Source: Labyrinthula sp. Ha
Taxonomy: Eukaryota; Sar; Bigyra; Labyrinthulida; Labyrinthulaceae
DNA: 64,000 nucleotides
NCBI GenBank assembly: GCA_015227615.1
Contig: JAALGZ010000004.1
Location: 496,001 to 560,000, forward strand
Direction: 5' to 3'
The notes beneath the pieces were generated by a model. That model was not told the DNA's origin. It did not search any database and saw only the letters and a list, made by a program, of their open reading frames with translations. Below, piece by piece: positions 10,966-22,023 of the stretch. The translations under genes and the position numbers were made by a program. How positions within the stretch are numbered: the stretch's first letter is position 1; the number at the start of each line of letters is the position of its first letter.

Positions 10966-12009
10966 ATGAATATTGTGAAAAGAGGATATGAATATTTAAT
11001 GACAGACGATTGTGTTCCAAAATCAACAAATACCTGGAAGATAAGTTTATTAGGAGCATCAACAATTTCTAAACATGCTGTTTTGAAGCCAGCCAAGTAT
11101 CTACCGAACTTTCACATCGCTTCGATTTCATCTAGATCACTTTCCAAAGCAAAAGCGTTTGCAAAAGAAAATGGAGTAGAAAATTATTGTGTTGATTATT
11201 TTCAAGGAATAAATAATTGTGATATAGTCTATATATCACTTCGTACTTCGGATCATATGAAATACATTGTTGAAGCTGTGAACAAGAGAAAAATAGTCTT
11301 TTGTGAAAAACCTTTAACTTTAGATCCTGAAGAAAGCAAAAAACTGATTGAAATGAGTTTAACAAAAAATATTAAAGTATATGAAGCTTATCATTATAGG
11401 TTTCACCCAGCCTTTAAAGAGTTCCAAAGACTATTTCAACAACAAAAGACAAAGTTAAACAAAATTGTTATTGAAGCGAGTAACTTTAGTTTCTCTTCTT
11501 TACTCTCAAAATATTCAATAGTAGAAAAATATGATATTGAAAAAATGTATAATTTATTTTGTTATTGCATCGATATATTTTTCGTACTCTTACTGGACAA
11601 AAACGAAAGATGGAACGGAGATTTTTCTCAAGTGGAAATATTTAAACATGAAATGAGAGCTAAATTTCGCTTCAAGGATATTCAAGTTGTTCTTTTAAGT
11701 AGTCGTGTTCAACCAAGTTTACCTAAAAATAATATCCATTGTTATTTTGAAGGTTCTACTTTGGAAATGATAAATTTTGCAACACCATTTATTTACCATG
11801 AAGTGAGATTGAACCAAGAAAGTTTTGCATTTTACAATGAAGATCGAGTTAAATCAACGTATGAGTATCAACTTGAAACTCTGGGAAAACTTGTAGAAAA
11901 ACCTAATAGTGAAGATTTTCCTGGACCGGAAAATTCGTTCCGCAATTCTATTTTTTTTACTGAGTTCTTACGAAAGGCTGGAAAATTAACTTTGTTAGAT
12001 AAAGAATAA
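10966..12009 (+). CDS. Gfo/Idh/MocA-family NAD(P)-dependent oxidoreductase
   Basis: The 347-aa protein matches the family in order and length. Residues about 23-55 form the Rossmann start (ISLLGASTISKHAVLKPAK, where the glycine motif reads GAS), followed by the ISSRSLSKAKAFAKENGV strand-helix, the ISLRTSDH segment and the hallmark VFCEKPLTLDPEES with the EKP catalytic-lysine motif near residue 115. The C-terminal half starts at EAYHYRFHPAFKEF, corresponding to the EAFMYRxHP motif of dihydrodiol dehydrogenase-like members. Known members oxidise or reduce sugars, inositol or diols with NAD(P); the substrate here cannot be inferred. There is no signal peptide, so it is probably cytosolic. The 3' end lies 15 bp from the stop of the convergent TTL-domain gene. 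Confidence 0.85.
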   Translation: MNIVKRGYEYLMTDDCVPKSTNTWKISLLGASTISKHAVLKPAKYLPNFHIASISSRSLSKAKAFAKENGVENYCVDYFQGINNCDIVYISLRTSDHMKYIVEAVNKRKIVFCEKPLTLDPEESKKLIEMSLTKNIKVYEAYHYRFHPAFKEFQRLFQQQKTKLNKIVIEASNFSFSSLLSKYSIVEKYDIEKMYNLFCYCIDIFFVLLLDKNERWNGDFSQVEIFKHEMRAKFRFKDIQVVLLSSRVQPSLPKNNIHCYFEGSTLEMINFATPFIYHEVRLNQESFAFYNEDRVKSTYEYQLETLGKLVEKPNSEDFPGPENSFRNSIFFTEFLRKAGKLTLLDKE

Positions 12010-12024
12010 TTCGTGTAATTGTAT

Positions 12025-13125
12025 TCAAAGAATATGTTTCCAAAGTTGATTTTTTTGTAGACAGATATTTTCTTCTTTATATTTATAATGCTGGAATATT
12101 GTAAAAAACATATCAAGTAAAATATTCTCATTCATTTGAGAAACCTTTTTCATTCCAGAAGCCAAATATCCATTCGTATTTATTTCTTCTATAAAAGGAT
12201 GTCCTGAATTATTATAAATAATATCATAACTCAGGAGCTGAAAGACATTTGCTTTTGTTTCATTTCTATATTTTAAAAACAACTCTTTTGAAATCAGAAA
12301 GCTTTCTCGAATTGCTTCTTTTGTATTTCTTAACATTTCCCTTTCATTCCAGTCAAAATTTTCTTTTTCGCAAGTAAAAATTTTATCGTAAAATCTGGCA
12401 TCTGAAGTAGAATAAATATCTTTCACTTTTTCATATTGCCTGGAATAAAATCTTCCTTGGTTTTTGCACATCTGGAGATTTTGAATCATGCTTGAAGTTA
12501 CATGCATACACTTATTTGAAAAATCCTTTCTCTGAAATGAAACTCTTGATTTTCTTATATATGCTTTTTCAACCATGTACACTTTAAAAGGATCAAACAA
12601 AACAAGAATCCACCATCTCGTATCAAATTTGAATCCATCAATTGTTAAACCAAGAATATATTCTTGAAAAATATTTTCAGGTAATTTTTCAAAAGTAAAA
12701 CTAACTCCTTTTCCAGAATATTGGTCATTAGATTTTGTGAGGAATTTTTTGGTTGTTGATGAAGGTGGATAGAGAAGTGTTTCTGGAAAATATCTTGTTG
12801 TCTTGTTCTGAAGGAGGAAGGCCAATGCAAGTTTACTTCCAAATATCTTAATTTTTGTTCCTGGTGCTGTGTTAACTATTTTTAACCTGGAAAAGTTTTT
12901 CGATGATATATCTTTTAAATGCAGACCCCAAAAGATTTGTGTTTTGTTGGAATTGTCACTCTTGCAGGTTTCGATAGAAAGAGAGTCAAAAAGTGGCGGA
13001 ATTATCTCCTTGTAATCTTTTCTTACATCTTGGTCTAAAAAATTAAAGCAAGTATTGCTATATTCAGCAGATATGAAGCTAATTCCATATAACAGGAATA
13101 TCATTTTCATCTTCCCCAGCTTCAA
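12025..13125 (-). CDS. TTL-domain (ATP-grasp) ligase with signal peptide
   Basis: The 366-aa protein has the tubulin-tyrosine-ligase ATP-grasp core: SGKGVSF near residue 137 as the glycine loop, IFQEYI then LTIDGFKFDTRWWILVLFDP (matching the family's GxKFDLRxYVLVT), VEKAYIRKSRVSF and FSNKCMHVTSS, and a C-terminal LSYDIIYNNSGHPFIEEINT carrying the D, E and N metal ligands. Unusually, it begins with a strong signal-peptide-like stretch (MIFLLYGISFISAEYS, about residues 8-23) and is rich in cysteines and N-glycosylation-like NxT/S sites. Known TTL and TTLL enzymes act on tubulin in the cytosol. Secretory entry would imply a different acceptor, such as a lumenal or surface protein. The start could be either of two nearby methionines. 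It is convergent with the oxidoreductase. Confidence 0.8.
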   Translation of the reverse strand: MKLGKMKMIFLLYGISFISAEYSNTCFNFLDQDVRKDYKEIIPPLFDSLSIETCKSDNSNKTQIFWGLHLKDISSKNFSRLKIVNTAPGTKIKIFGSKLALAFLLQNKTTRYFPETLLYPPSSTTKKFLTKSNDQYSGKGVSFTFEKLPENIFQEYILGLTIDGFKFDTRWWILVLFDPFKVYMVEKAYIRKSRVSFQRKDFSNKCMHVTSSMIQNLQMCKNQGRFYSRQYEKVKDIYSTSDARFYDKIFTCEKENFDWNEREMLRNTKEAIRESFLISKELFLKYRNETKANVFQLLSYDIIYNNSGHPFIEEINTNGYLASGMKKVSQMNENILLDMFFTIFQHYKYKEENICLQKNQLWKHIL

Positions 13126-15171
13126 CCTCTTCCAATTGAAGATTCTTGCAAGACCTGATTGTGGGTAATGCTATATTGTTTCAAGGATGATTCACACATT
13201 CAGTCATTTGTTTATTCTACGTTATATCAATATAGCATTTCCCTATGTGGGTTGCCACATTGCAATACATTTAGAACAGTGGTATATGCATACTGTTGTG
13301 TGTTATTTGAAGTTGTAGTATGAAAGGTTGTTAACAAAGTTTTCGTTTTGTAAGATATGGATCGTACTTTTAAAATGTATATACGTTGAGATTGTTAAGA
13401 TTTAAGAAAAAAGAGAACTCGAACTTGAAACGTCCTTAAAGGAAAAGAACTTGAGAATACTTATAGAACTGAACTAAAACCTGACTAACGCACATTCAGT
13501 AGAAGGGCCCAAGACGGACAAGTTTTGCTATAAAATCGTCTATAAACACAGAATAATACTAAGGGAAAGCTTCCACGCTCAAAGAATTCTATTGGTGATC
13601 AAGGCTCTAATTTTAGTTGCAATTATGTGTTATATTACTGTATTTCCTCAAGTAACAAATTTTTACTGAACTACAAACAAATTCTTCACAAATCCAGGAT
13701 CCATCTCTCTGAACGAACAATTGATGGTTTCAAAACAATTTTCATTCCATTGAGAATCTACAAACACAGGCTACATAGCTGGAGCAACGTCAAGGTATGT
13801 GACGGTACTCACGTACTAAAACAAAAGATACGACTTCCATTGTCTCTTAAGATTATTCTTATTACCTTGTACCCTGGGTTTGTTTTGTTGCCTCAGAATA
13901 TACTACTTCGGAAAATCTAATGTACCAAGAAGCATCAGGGTATTTTCAAAATTACAAGTTAGAGGTGCCAAATGATAATATAACTTTAGAGAGGTTAATT
14001 TATAATCCGTGAATTTTTCTCAAATGAATATCTTCTGAGAAAATTACTAGCTAACTCTGGCTATTACCATGAAAATACACATTATATTTGGAACAATTTC
14101 TTGCAGTACTCAATGGCGACTTTGTTAATGTTTGGTACCCACAATTCCCAATCTCTTAATAAAGAGCTTCAATGACTGAAAATGATTAGTAGCGCAAAAG
14201 ATCTTTCTTAGAAGTTGCAAAAGGTAGAAATATACAGAAAGACTAATATATACTTAGACCACCTGGATAAATCGTTACATCATAAGACAAAAACTTTGTG
14301 CTTTAGAACTGTAAAAATGTACTACTATTTTTGCACATGCAGCATCTTTGGATGGCAATTATACAATCATATTGAAGAACAGGTAATGGAAACTCCTTGA
14401 AGTTAAGAAATCTTGTTTTGACTTAGGAAAACAATCCCTAGAATATACTGGAAATGATTGAAAAAAACTATTTCATGAGTTCGTATTAAGGTGAATTCCG
14501 TCAAAAAGCTGGTCCTAAAATGTGTTCTCCTTGTTCACTCCCAATAAGTTATAGCAATTTTTCAATAAATTTTTGATATCTGTAAACCATTTTACTAAAA
14601 CGTGTATTAAATTGTTTTTAATAATTTTGTGAACTTCATTTGCACTAGATCTATGAGGCATATAATTTCTGTCTTCTATGTGTCTAACTGCATGTTTAAA
14701 TCTTAAGGTAACTTAGTTAAATTTATAGCACATATACTTAAACTGAAAGGTAGAGTGAGAAAATTAATAATCTAGCTACAACAGACTGATTTATTATTTT
14801 GGCAACTATCTGTTTCTCAGAATACCAAGCACTATGTGATGACAAACTCTCGACAGATTTCCCATGGTTATAGTGCCTGCATCCCAGACAGCAAGTGAAA
14901 AAACTACAATTCTTTCTGTTAATAGTTTCCGGTTAAGTATAAAACTCATTCTTTCAGAATATTTTTTTCTTTAGATAGTATTAACCTCTATTCCAAAAGT
15001 TTAGAGGGTATTTACACAAGATACGAAAGTAACTACTGGTATATCTGAACTTCTGTTTCTTCTATTTCGATTAATTAATTAAGTCTGATGTATATATTTT
15101 AACTCTGCTTAACCACCCTGTGATATCTTCGGTTAGGTTCAGCATTACAATAATTGGGCATATCCGCTATA
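13126..15171. other. intergenic stretch, nothing recognised
   Basis: 2 kb with no supportable coding frame, RNA gene or repeat. The frame at 13627-13920 has no family resemblance and an irregular composition, so I regard it as chance. Confidence 0.45.
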
Positions 15172-15345
15172 ATGGATCTTTTATATGAAGTAGTTGAAAC
15201 GTGTTCTAGCCCAGCTGAAACTAGGTCCAGGCGTTTCTCAATGTCTAAATTAGGTTTCTACAATATTCCAGTTGGTGGGTTAATAATAGGAGTTCTGCTA
15301 ATATCTTTTTTCTCTATATTCGTTGCTCTGTCCCTGATCGAGTGA
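15172..15345 (+). CDS. possible small membrane protein (57 aa)
   Basis: A 57-codon frame starting at an ATG (an upstream in-frame TTG is not a plausible eukaryotic start). A polar N-terminal half is followed by a 26-residue hydrophobic C-terminal segment (IPVGGLIIGVLLISFF then SIFVALSLIE), the layout of a tail-anchored protein. It sits alone in a gene-poor region and matches no family I know. It could also be an exon of a larger, intron-split gene or a chance frame, so confidence is low. Confidence 0.25.
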   Translation: MDLLYEVVETCSSPAETRSRRFSMSKLGFYNIPVGGLIIGVLLISFFSIFVALSLIE

Positions 15346-16120
15346 TCATAACAAGGGAGATCAACTCAAATGCTACTTATAAAAAGGAAAGCGAACACCA
15401 TGTTTTTCTTTGTAAGTCATAGGAAGTGAATCTGTATCTGCAAGCGACAAATTGAAAAGAATACAAGGAAATTGTTCTTATGTAGTTTTTTCCTTCAAAT
15501 ACTTTTGCCTTATAGAAATACACATACTCTAGCTACGTATAAAAACCTTCAACCTATTCAACTTAAAATATTCAGTGAAGACCATAGTTTAAATCTATAC
15601 TGCAATAGGAAACTTAGGAGAAAATGAAAAAGTTATACGCAAAGGACATTTAGATGGAGAACATGAGCGAGACAATGCGTGCAACTTACCAACTTATAAA
15701 CACTGTAAGCCTTCAGATGTTACACTTACTACTCCTGACACTTTAAGCCAAGAAAAACACACGGATACAGCTTCAACAGAATTGAGCTTGCTGAGAACAT
15801 TGTGACTTATTGCAGTTTCACAAGATATACCCAGGGCATCCAATAAATATACTTTAAATCTAAAAAGTAAACTTAAAGCATCTCGAGTTTTGAAAGAAAT
15901 GTTGCATCCTAGTCTATGTGTCCTCTTAAGAGCCCATTTACACCGCTGATCACTATACTTATACCACAGCATTCAGGTACTCTTAGATATGTGGGTAAGA
16001 TCGAACTGAACACCAACTGTAAGCGATATTATATTTACTACATCAAGACACGTTTTTAAACAAAAATATTCTATTCTGTCAGTTTTTTCTGCACACATAT
16101 TCAATTTACAGAAAGAATTT
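15346..16120. other. intergenic stretch downstream of PIG-W/GWT1
   Basis: Nothing beyond the 3' flank of the PIG-W/GWT1 gene was recognised. The minus-strand frame at 15694-15972 shows no domain and is taken as chance. Confidence 0.4.
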
Positions 16121-17470
16121 TCACCTCAATAGCTTTTTAGGAAAGAGAGTAACAATATATGAAACAACAAAAGTATATATCACTAAAATAACCATGGACT
16201 CAATATCTGTTGCATCAATGGTTGCAAAACTCATATTTACAAATCCAGTTAGTAAATTTCCAATGAGAAAAATAGGAAGCTATAATATAATTAAACAAGC
16301 AAAAAAAATACTTGATTTCTATTTATTGCTGACAAGATTATATAATCCGAAGAAATTTGGCAATATTGGAATATACCTATTAAGAAATCCGCAGTAAAAT
16401 AGGAAAATAAAATAAATGGTGCATTTGTCAATCTTCTTGATGGAGGCGCAAAATCTAAATTAATAACCAGACAAAAGAATACTGAACAAAATTTGTATCA
16501 AGAAAAGATATCCCAAAGAGAGAAATAATGAACTCTTGGTTCCTTTCTGAAAATGTTTAAAATATTTGTATCCAAGAAACTGACTAATTTGCATTAATCC
16601 TACGTACCCAATAGTTCCAAAAATACCTTCTTTATTTTGTTGTATTAAATTTTGTCTCCCATCAGAAAACAAATATTCTTGAAGACCAAAATGATTCAAG
16701 AATACTTGGTAGATAAATATTATACAAGCTCCACTATATAACTCAAACCAATAAGTTTTTGTCATCATCACTTTCTCTTTGACTGAATTAAGGAGTACTT
16801 GAAACGCATCTAACAACAAAATTGTAAAGAAAAAATTCCAATGCACACCATACTCTGTGACATGTTCCTGATAATCTAAAGTTTTGACGCTCAAAAGACG
16901 CATTAAACCAAGGGAAAAAATCACAGCGCTCTTGTTGAAGTTAAACTTTGCACTCTTCACTCTTCGGAAAGGTATTACAATAGAACTTGAGATAACAAAA
17001 AAAGGAACCCCGAGATCCATTAAACCAATGCCAAAAGTTTCGGTTTTCGAGAAGGATCTCGGAAAAACGGGGAAATCAACTGCGAGAATACAAATTAGAG
17101 TAAGGAACATGACGCAGCCGCGAAACAGTCCAAGCACATTTCTTTCCCGTGGTAAATTGTTGTTTGGAAAAAGATAAGCATAAATAAGGAACGCGATAAT
17201 AATTTCTGGGATGATAAGAAAATTTTCGGTGAAGAGAAAAGATAAGGTTGTAACAGAGAGAAGAACAGGGCAGGCAAAGAAAAAGAACTCCAGCACAAAG
17301 TGGTGTGTTTCGTTGTGCAGGTTAATATATTGTGCAATTTTTGATGGGAGTATGGAGAAAAATGGAAGGATAGTAAGAATCATTAGAATTGCTTGATAGT
17401 TTCTACCATCATTGCCGGATACAAATGCTTCGTGGCGCAGTTTGTATTCATTTGTCATATCTGGACTCAT
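16121..17470 (-). CDS. PIGW: GPI-anchor inositol acyltransferase PIG-W/GWT1, three exons
   Basis: Joined over two introns (16455-16482 and 16280-16311) the product is 429 aa. It acylates the inositol of GlcN-PI in the ER during GPI-anchor synthesis. Exon 1 has the family's YKLRHEAFVSGNDG start, multiple membrane segments, LAVDFPVFPRSFSKTETFG with GIGLMDLGVPFF, and DYQEHVTEYGVHWNFFFT. Exon 2 supplies APPSRRLTNAPFILFSYF (compare SRRLANLPYVLW in the family), ending SAINRNQ. Exon 3 continues LPIFLIGNLLTGFVNMSF, the classic C-terminal motif, and ends with a TGA at 16121-16123. Without splicing the frame would stop at 16460 and lose these conserved parts. The length is slightly below the usual 450-500 aa. 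Confidence 0.9.
16280..16311 (-). other. 32-nt spliceosomal intron in PIG-W/GWT1
   Basis: On the minus strand the intron begins GTATTTTT and ends TTATAG. Removing it joins NRNQ to LPIFLIGNLLTG in frame, reproducing the family's conserved NRN-x-xxFLxxNLLTG motif. Confidence 0.85.
16455..16482 (-). other. 28-nt spliceosomal intron in PIG-W/GWT1
   Basis: Begins GTATTC and ends ATTTAG on the minus strand and contains an in-frame stop. Removal joins the QILFN segment to FAPPSRRLTN in frame. A nested 13-nt GT-AG alternative is also in frame but is implausibly short. Confidence 0.8.
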
Positions 17471-20348
17471 TCTTCTATATGCAGTAATGTCATATTGGAA
17501 AGTATATATATAATTACATATTCAACTTGCACTTAACCGTTCGCCCGCGGTAAGAATCTAGCCAAACTGTAAAAGATTTAGAAAAAAAACTGTGATTTAT
17601 TACTAATATTGAACGGATAAAACAAAAGATATAGAGACCTTCCCTTTTGGTTCTCGCAATGGAACTGGCGTTTAAGAATATATAGTATATTATCGTTTTA
17701 ATTGCGAAAAAATGACTTTAGTTATGTATGAGAGGTAAATCGAGCAATTTCTTAATATTTAATTCTTGATATATATATTTAGAATATATAATTAAGGATT
17801 TAAATTTTCTGGTGATATTTTGGGAAATTATCAAGGTAATAAGTAGAAAATCCAAGAATCATAATTTTCAACAAACATGAGTTTAAAGGTCTCTACAGGG
17901 TTATGCCAATGCATTTAAGATACAAGTACATAGAAAAATTGAATTTTGAACCTTTAAAAGAATTAAAATGTTTCATAAAAGTCCAGGTTATTTAAATAAC
18001 TTAAGCACAGCTACCCTTCAAAGTAAGGGATAATTAGTTAGCCGACTAAAATGCATAATTCAAGCCAACTCTTATGATAGAAGAGCTTATAGGAAGTAAA
18101 CAACACAATCTAGAAAATAATGGCAATATAATAATATAGCCGATATAGCTTAATTCGATAGGTCATTCCATTTTTTTTCACTCAGAATTCTAACTAAGCA
18201 AATAACCTAGTCTCCATCTGCTTGGCAGAAGCAGACAAATTTATTGCAATAACTAGGATAGCAAAGGGCTCTAAGTATTACAAATCAGTAAGGTAGCCTC
18301 GAGCTCAGTAAATTACTTAAAATACCAAATAAACATTCAAATATATATCTTATTTGAAAAGGGTGGAGAAGAATAAAAAAGAGTACCTATCTAAGGATAT
18401 GTGCTCAGGACTAGATTACTTTCATGAAATGAAACGCAATTCTTACTTTTTAACCATGATTTTCTCGGGTAAACTTGTATGTTTTTTACTAACACCAAGA
18501 ACATATGCCAAGAGAGTGAAACATTCTAGAGAAAATGAACATTCCTGGTGAAGAGAACAGAGAACACAATAGTACAAACTAGATTATGGTTTTTTCTTTA
18601 TCGCCGCAATCCTTAAGATTTAAGAAATTGTAGTACATTATATTAAGTTAAGTTATTTCTGAGCTGTGAACCCTCCCCTATATCACCATCATCCGAGACA
18701 TATATACTTAGAGCTTGTCTTCTTTAGAAAACCAGGTTCTGCTCCAATCCCGGATGCTTAGGACCACTTGTACCCTAATGCTGATGTTATACTCTTTAGA
18801 TAACATGGCTTAGCTTAACGTTTATCTGGTATGACAGGAGATATACGCAGTCTTTTACCACTTAACTAATAAACTGAGTCACCAGAAGTCACAAGCTCGA
18901 GAAAAAAGACAAGACCAGCAGTAATATTAAATTTATCTAATATTAACACACTCTCAAAAGTTAGCTGCTGCTTTGGAAAATAAGAATTTGAGCTTTAAAT
19001 GAGATATCGAATATTGTCTTTTTTCAACTTGACAAAATGCCCTTCAATACAGTGACATCATGTCTGATGCTTCAGTTAAGGAATCAATGAAAATACATTT
19101 TTTTGATACTAGCAGACATAATGATATATGCGTGGGGGTGCTCTTCTATCCCAACAAGCCAAGTCATGTACTTTAATCTCAAAGCAAGAGCAAGCTCTAG
19201 CAGCTCTCAAATGAATATATAAAGCATCACATGTAGTTTATTTCGTGAACTCTAAACTTGGATTCAAGTGAATGTATTCAGAGTAAACAAGTACATACAT
19301 ACTTTCAACAAGTTTTCATCAAATCGTTTATTCTTTGTTGCGCTTCAATCCTATAATGGCTGTCACTTCACATGGCAGAATCTATACCAGCTAACTATGA
19401 CAAGCGTTTTGGATTCAAGTACTCCTGTTTCTATTTCTACATCGCAGCTACATTTTCACAAGATACCTATATGCATAATACAATTTACTATATTCTTAAA
19501 TTGTTGTGGAGGCTTATTATTAACACTTTAATGGTCCATACCATGCTCATTAAGAGAGTGATACAGTTCTTGCTCTTCCCTCCCACGAAATACTGTCTAT
19601 ATATATGTTAATATCTGTAAATGACCCCTCATACTGATAAAACCTTGAGCTATTCCGTAAACAACCTTCATGTAAAAGCATAGGTGAGATGAACTTTACC
19701 AGGTTTGACCCTTACAGGGTTCATTCTTAACCCTGGTGCTGTTTTACTGACATATTTCTACTTAGATTAACATAGTTTGCTCACGATGAGGGTGAAACTG
19801 CATTTGTAATCTATTACTCACTATTTGATCTTGTTAAATGAGCGTAAAAGAAAGTTAGTGGCCAGGAATACTACACCAGAATTAATACATAAAGGAAATG
19901 TTGTGGAAAGATTCCTTGAACACCACTGCGCAAGTACAAGAATCGATAAGTCTATTACTTTTTGAACACTTAACTCTTGGTTTTTCAAGTTTAGGTTGGG
20001 TATAAATCAACGACAACCTTTACTTCTCTAGCTTGCAGCCTAATTTTCAGCCTCTCGATTAAGAAATCAAGCTTGTGCTCTTTTTTTTCCAAAAATTTCT
20101 TGGCTCACTCTAATGTTGGGATGGTATTTTCACAGCTTCAGATTGAAAATCTTCTTAAGCTTCACAAAGGCTTAAGTTCAGCTTACAATACACTTGAGGG
20201 CTGATTTAAAAACTGAACTCTCTGAAAAGCGCTTATCATCTCCCTAAAGTTACAAGAGTAAAAACGCTTTTGAAAAATTAGAGTTCTTAACATGAAAGTG
20301 CGTCGATAATAAAACAGAGTTTTTAACCTGCTACGAAACATCTAGTAG
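17471..20348. other. gene desert
   Basis: 2.9 kb with only short, compositionally random frames. I saw no RNA gene or repeat that I could support. The first 100 bp after 17470 should hold the PIG-W/GWT1 promoter. Confidence 0.45.
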
Positions 20349-21731
20349 TTATATTCGTAGCGAAAAGACCTTTCCAAGCACTGGATCAGTCATGATAACA
20401 GCCACTTTACCTAAGGCTGCTTTAAACTGTTTTTGATCTTCTATAGTTTCACCTTTCTCCTTGTATGCTTTCAATAAGTCTTTTGTCTTCATCCGCCCAT
20501 TTGTCTTTAGCAAATACACCAACCTATCTTCTACTGTCATTTCTTTAAATGATATCTGCTTTACCTTCTTTTTCTCAGGCTGCTCTTCCTTCTTCATCTC
20601 GTCCTGTTTTCTCTTCAAAAGACTATTTGCGAAATTCTGTCTTTCAACCTTTTGTTTTTCTTCTTCTGGTAAATACTCAAGGCTAGGCTGAACATCGATT
20701 TTTTCTTCTTCTTTTTCCATCTTTTCCTCTTCGTTTTCATTATCATCTTCTTTCTCAGCATATAGAAAACTGTCCTCTTTAAGCTTCATTTCTCCTTCGT
20801 CAATGGCTTTTAAATCTCCATCAAGTTCATTTCCACTTTCTTCATCGTTTTCATTTTCTTCAATTTTATGAAACTCTTCGGCCTCTTTTATTTCCTCATC
20901 CTCCTCAACCTCTTCGTTCTTGTCAACTTCATCATCACTAAAATCCACATCTACATCCGCAAACTCTCCTCCACCCTCTGCCATTCTATCAATAGCCAAC
21001 TCAGCAACATCCTCCTCTTCACTAAATCCTGTCGCTTCAATTGCTTCATACTCATTACTGGTCTTCTTCCCTTTCCTCTTATTCTTCTCAAACTCAGCCT
21101 TCTGCAATTTCATAACTTTTGTCATTAACTTTCCATTTACTTTGACCTTTTTGTCCATAATCTCATTCACTTGATCAATGCTTAACGGTTTAAATTGATC
21201 TCCTTTTTGAAACTGATACATTTCCGTTAAGTTCATCATTCGGAAATTTCCAGTCTTGTCGATGGGAGGCACCAGCACTACATATGTAGGAGTTTTCTCC
21301 TTCTGTGCAAATCGCGATTTATTATCTCCCTTTATCTGAGGAAGGCCAAAATACGCGTTGGCTAGGTCTTGACTTTTATCCGTCAACTTCCAATGAAACT
21401 GTTTCTTGTGACGATAGCGCCGCCTTCCCCATTTCTTGGGATCCTGATGACGTTCAAGGAAATCAGGTTGCTTTGAGTTAGTATCTGTAAAATTATTTTG
21501 ATCACCATCTTTTTTCATGGGATCTGGTATCTCCTCGTACTGGATGTAAATCGGTTCAACGAACGTTTTTCCAAAGTCAGGAACTGGCTATGAGTTACAG
21601 AGAAAGACCTAGTTTACCGTCCCATTGGATTCTGATGCAGATACAGGAAACTTCGCCAAATTATATATTCGTGAATCTGCAAGTGAGGTTCTTATCTCAT
21701 ACTCGATATAATCTTTTGAGTCTCCAGACAT
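20349..21731 (-). CDS. GTF2F1: TFIIF alpha subunit (RAP74), two exons
   Basis: Joined over a 30-nt intron the product is 450 aa. It is the large subunit of general transcription factor IIF, acting with RNA polymerase II at initiation. Exon 1 (start at 21731) reads MSGDSKDYIEYEIRTS and AKFP; exon 2 continues PVPDFGKTFVEPIYIQYEEI. The dimerisation region contains RRRYRHKKQFHWKLTD and FRMMNLTEMYQFQKGDQFKP, both characteristic. A long acidic and lysine-rich linker (about residues 220-370) separates it from a C-terminal winged helix, VEDRLVYLLKTNGRMKTKDL to the end (KVFSLRI), which binds the FCP1 phosphatase in known homologues. The human protein is 517 aa. A start taken inside exon 2 would lose about 60 residues of the conserved N-terminus. 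Confidence 0.93.
21588..21617 (-). other. 30-nt spliceosomal intron in TFIIF alpha
   Basis: Begins GTAAAC and ends CTCATAG on the minus strand. It is a multiple of three but contains an in-frame TAG. Removal joins ESNGT to PVPDFGKTFVEP. Confidence 0.9.
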
Positions 21732-22023
21732 TGTTATAGATTTTTACTTGTAAACTGTGTAGGGTAACGCCCCCTCGATGAATTTACACAATGATACCGA
21801 GATCGTACGGAACCTCACGTTAACTACCATGGCATGGATTACTTGAGAAGAACTTTTTGTACTCTAGAATTGTGGAATAACGATATGGATTAGAAGAAAA
21901 TAACCATTCTACGTGGTCAAACTAGAATTATAGAGGAACAGACTTCTTCATAACTACTGCTTCGCAGATGTGTAAAATACAAATTCAATGAGAATGGAAG
22001 GTTAACTTTCAAAGGTTACAGTG

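Noticed and set aside
15694-15972. 92-codon minus-strand frame
   Set aside because: No family resemblance; length is within chance for this composition.
16462-16474. 13-nt alternative intron in PIG-W/GWT1
   Set aside because: It is in frame, but the 28-nt choice with a GTATTC 5' end fits the other introns far better.
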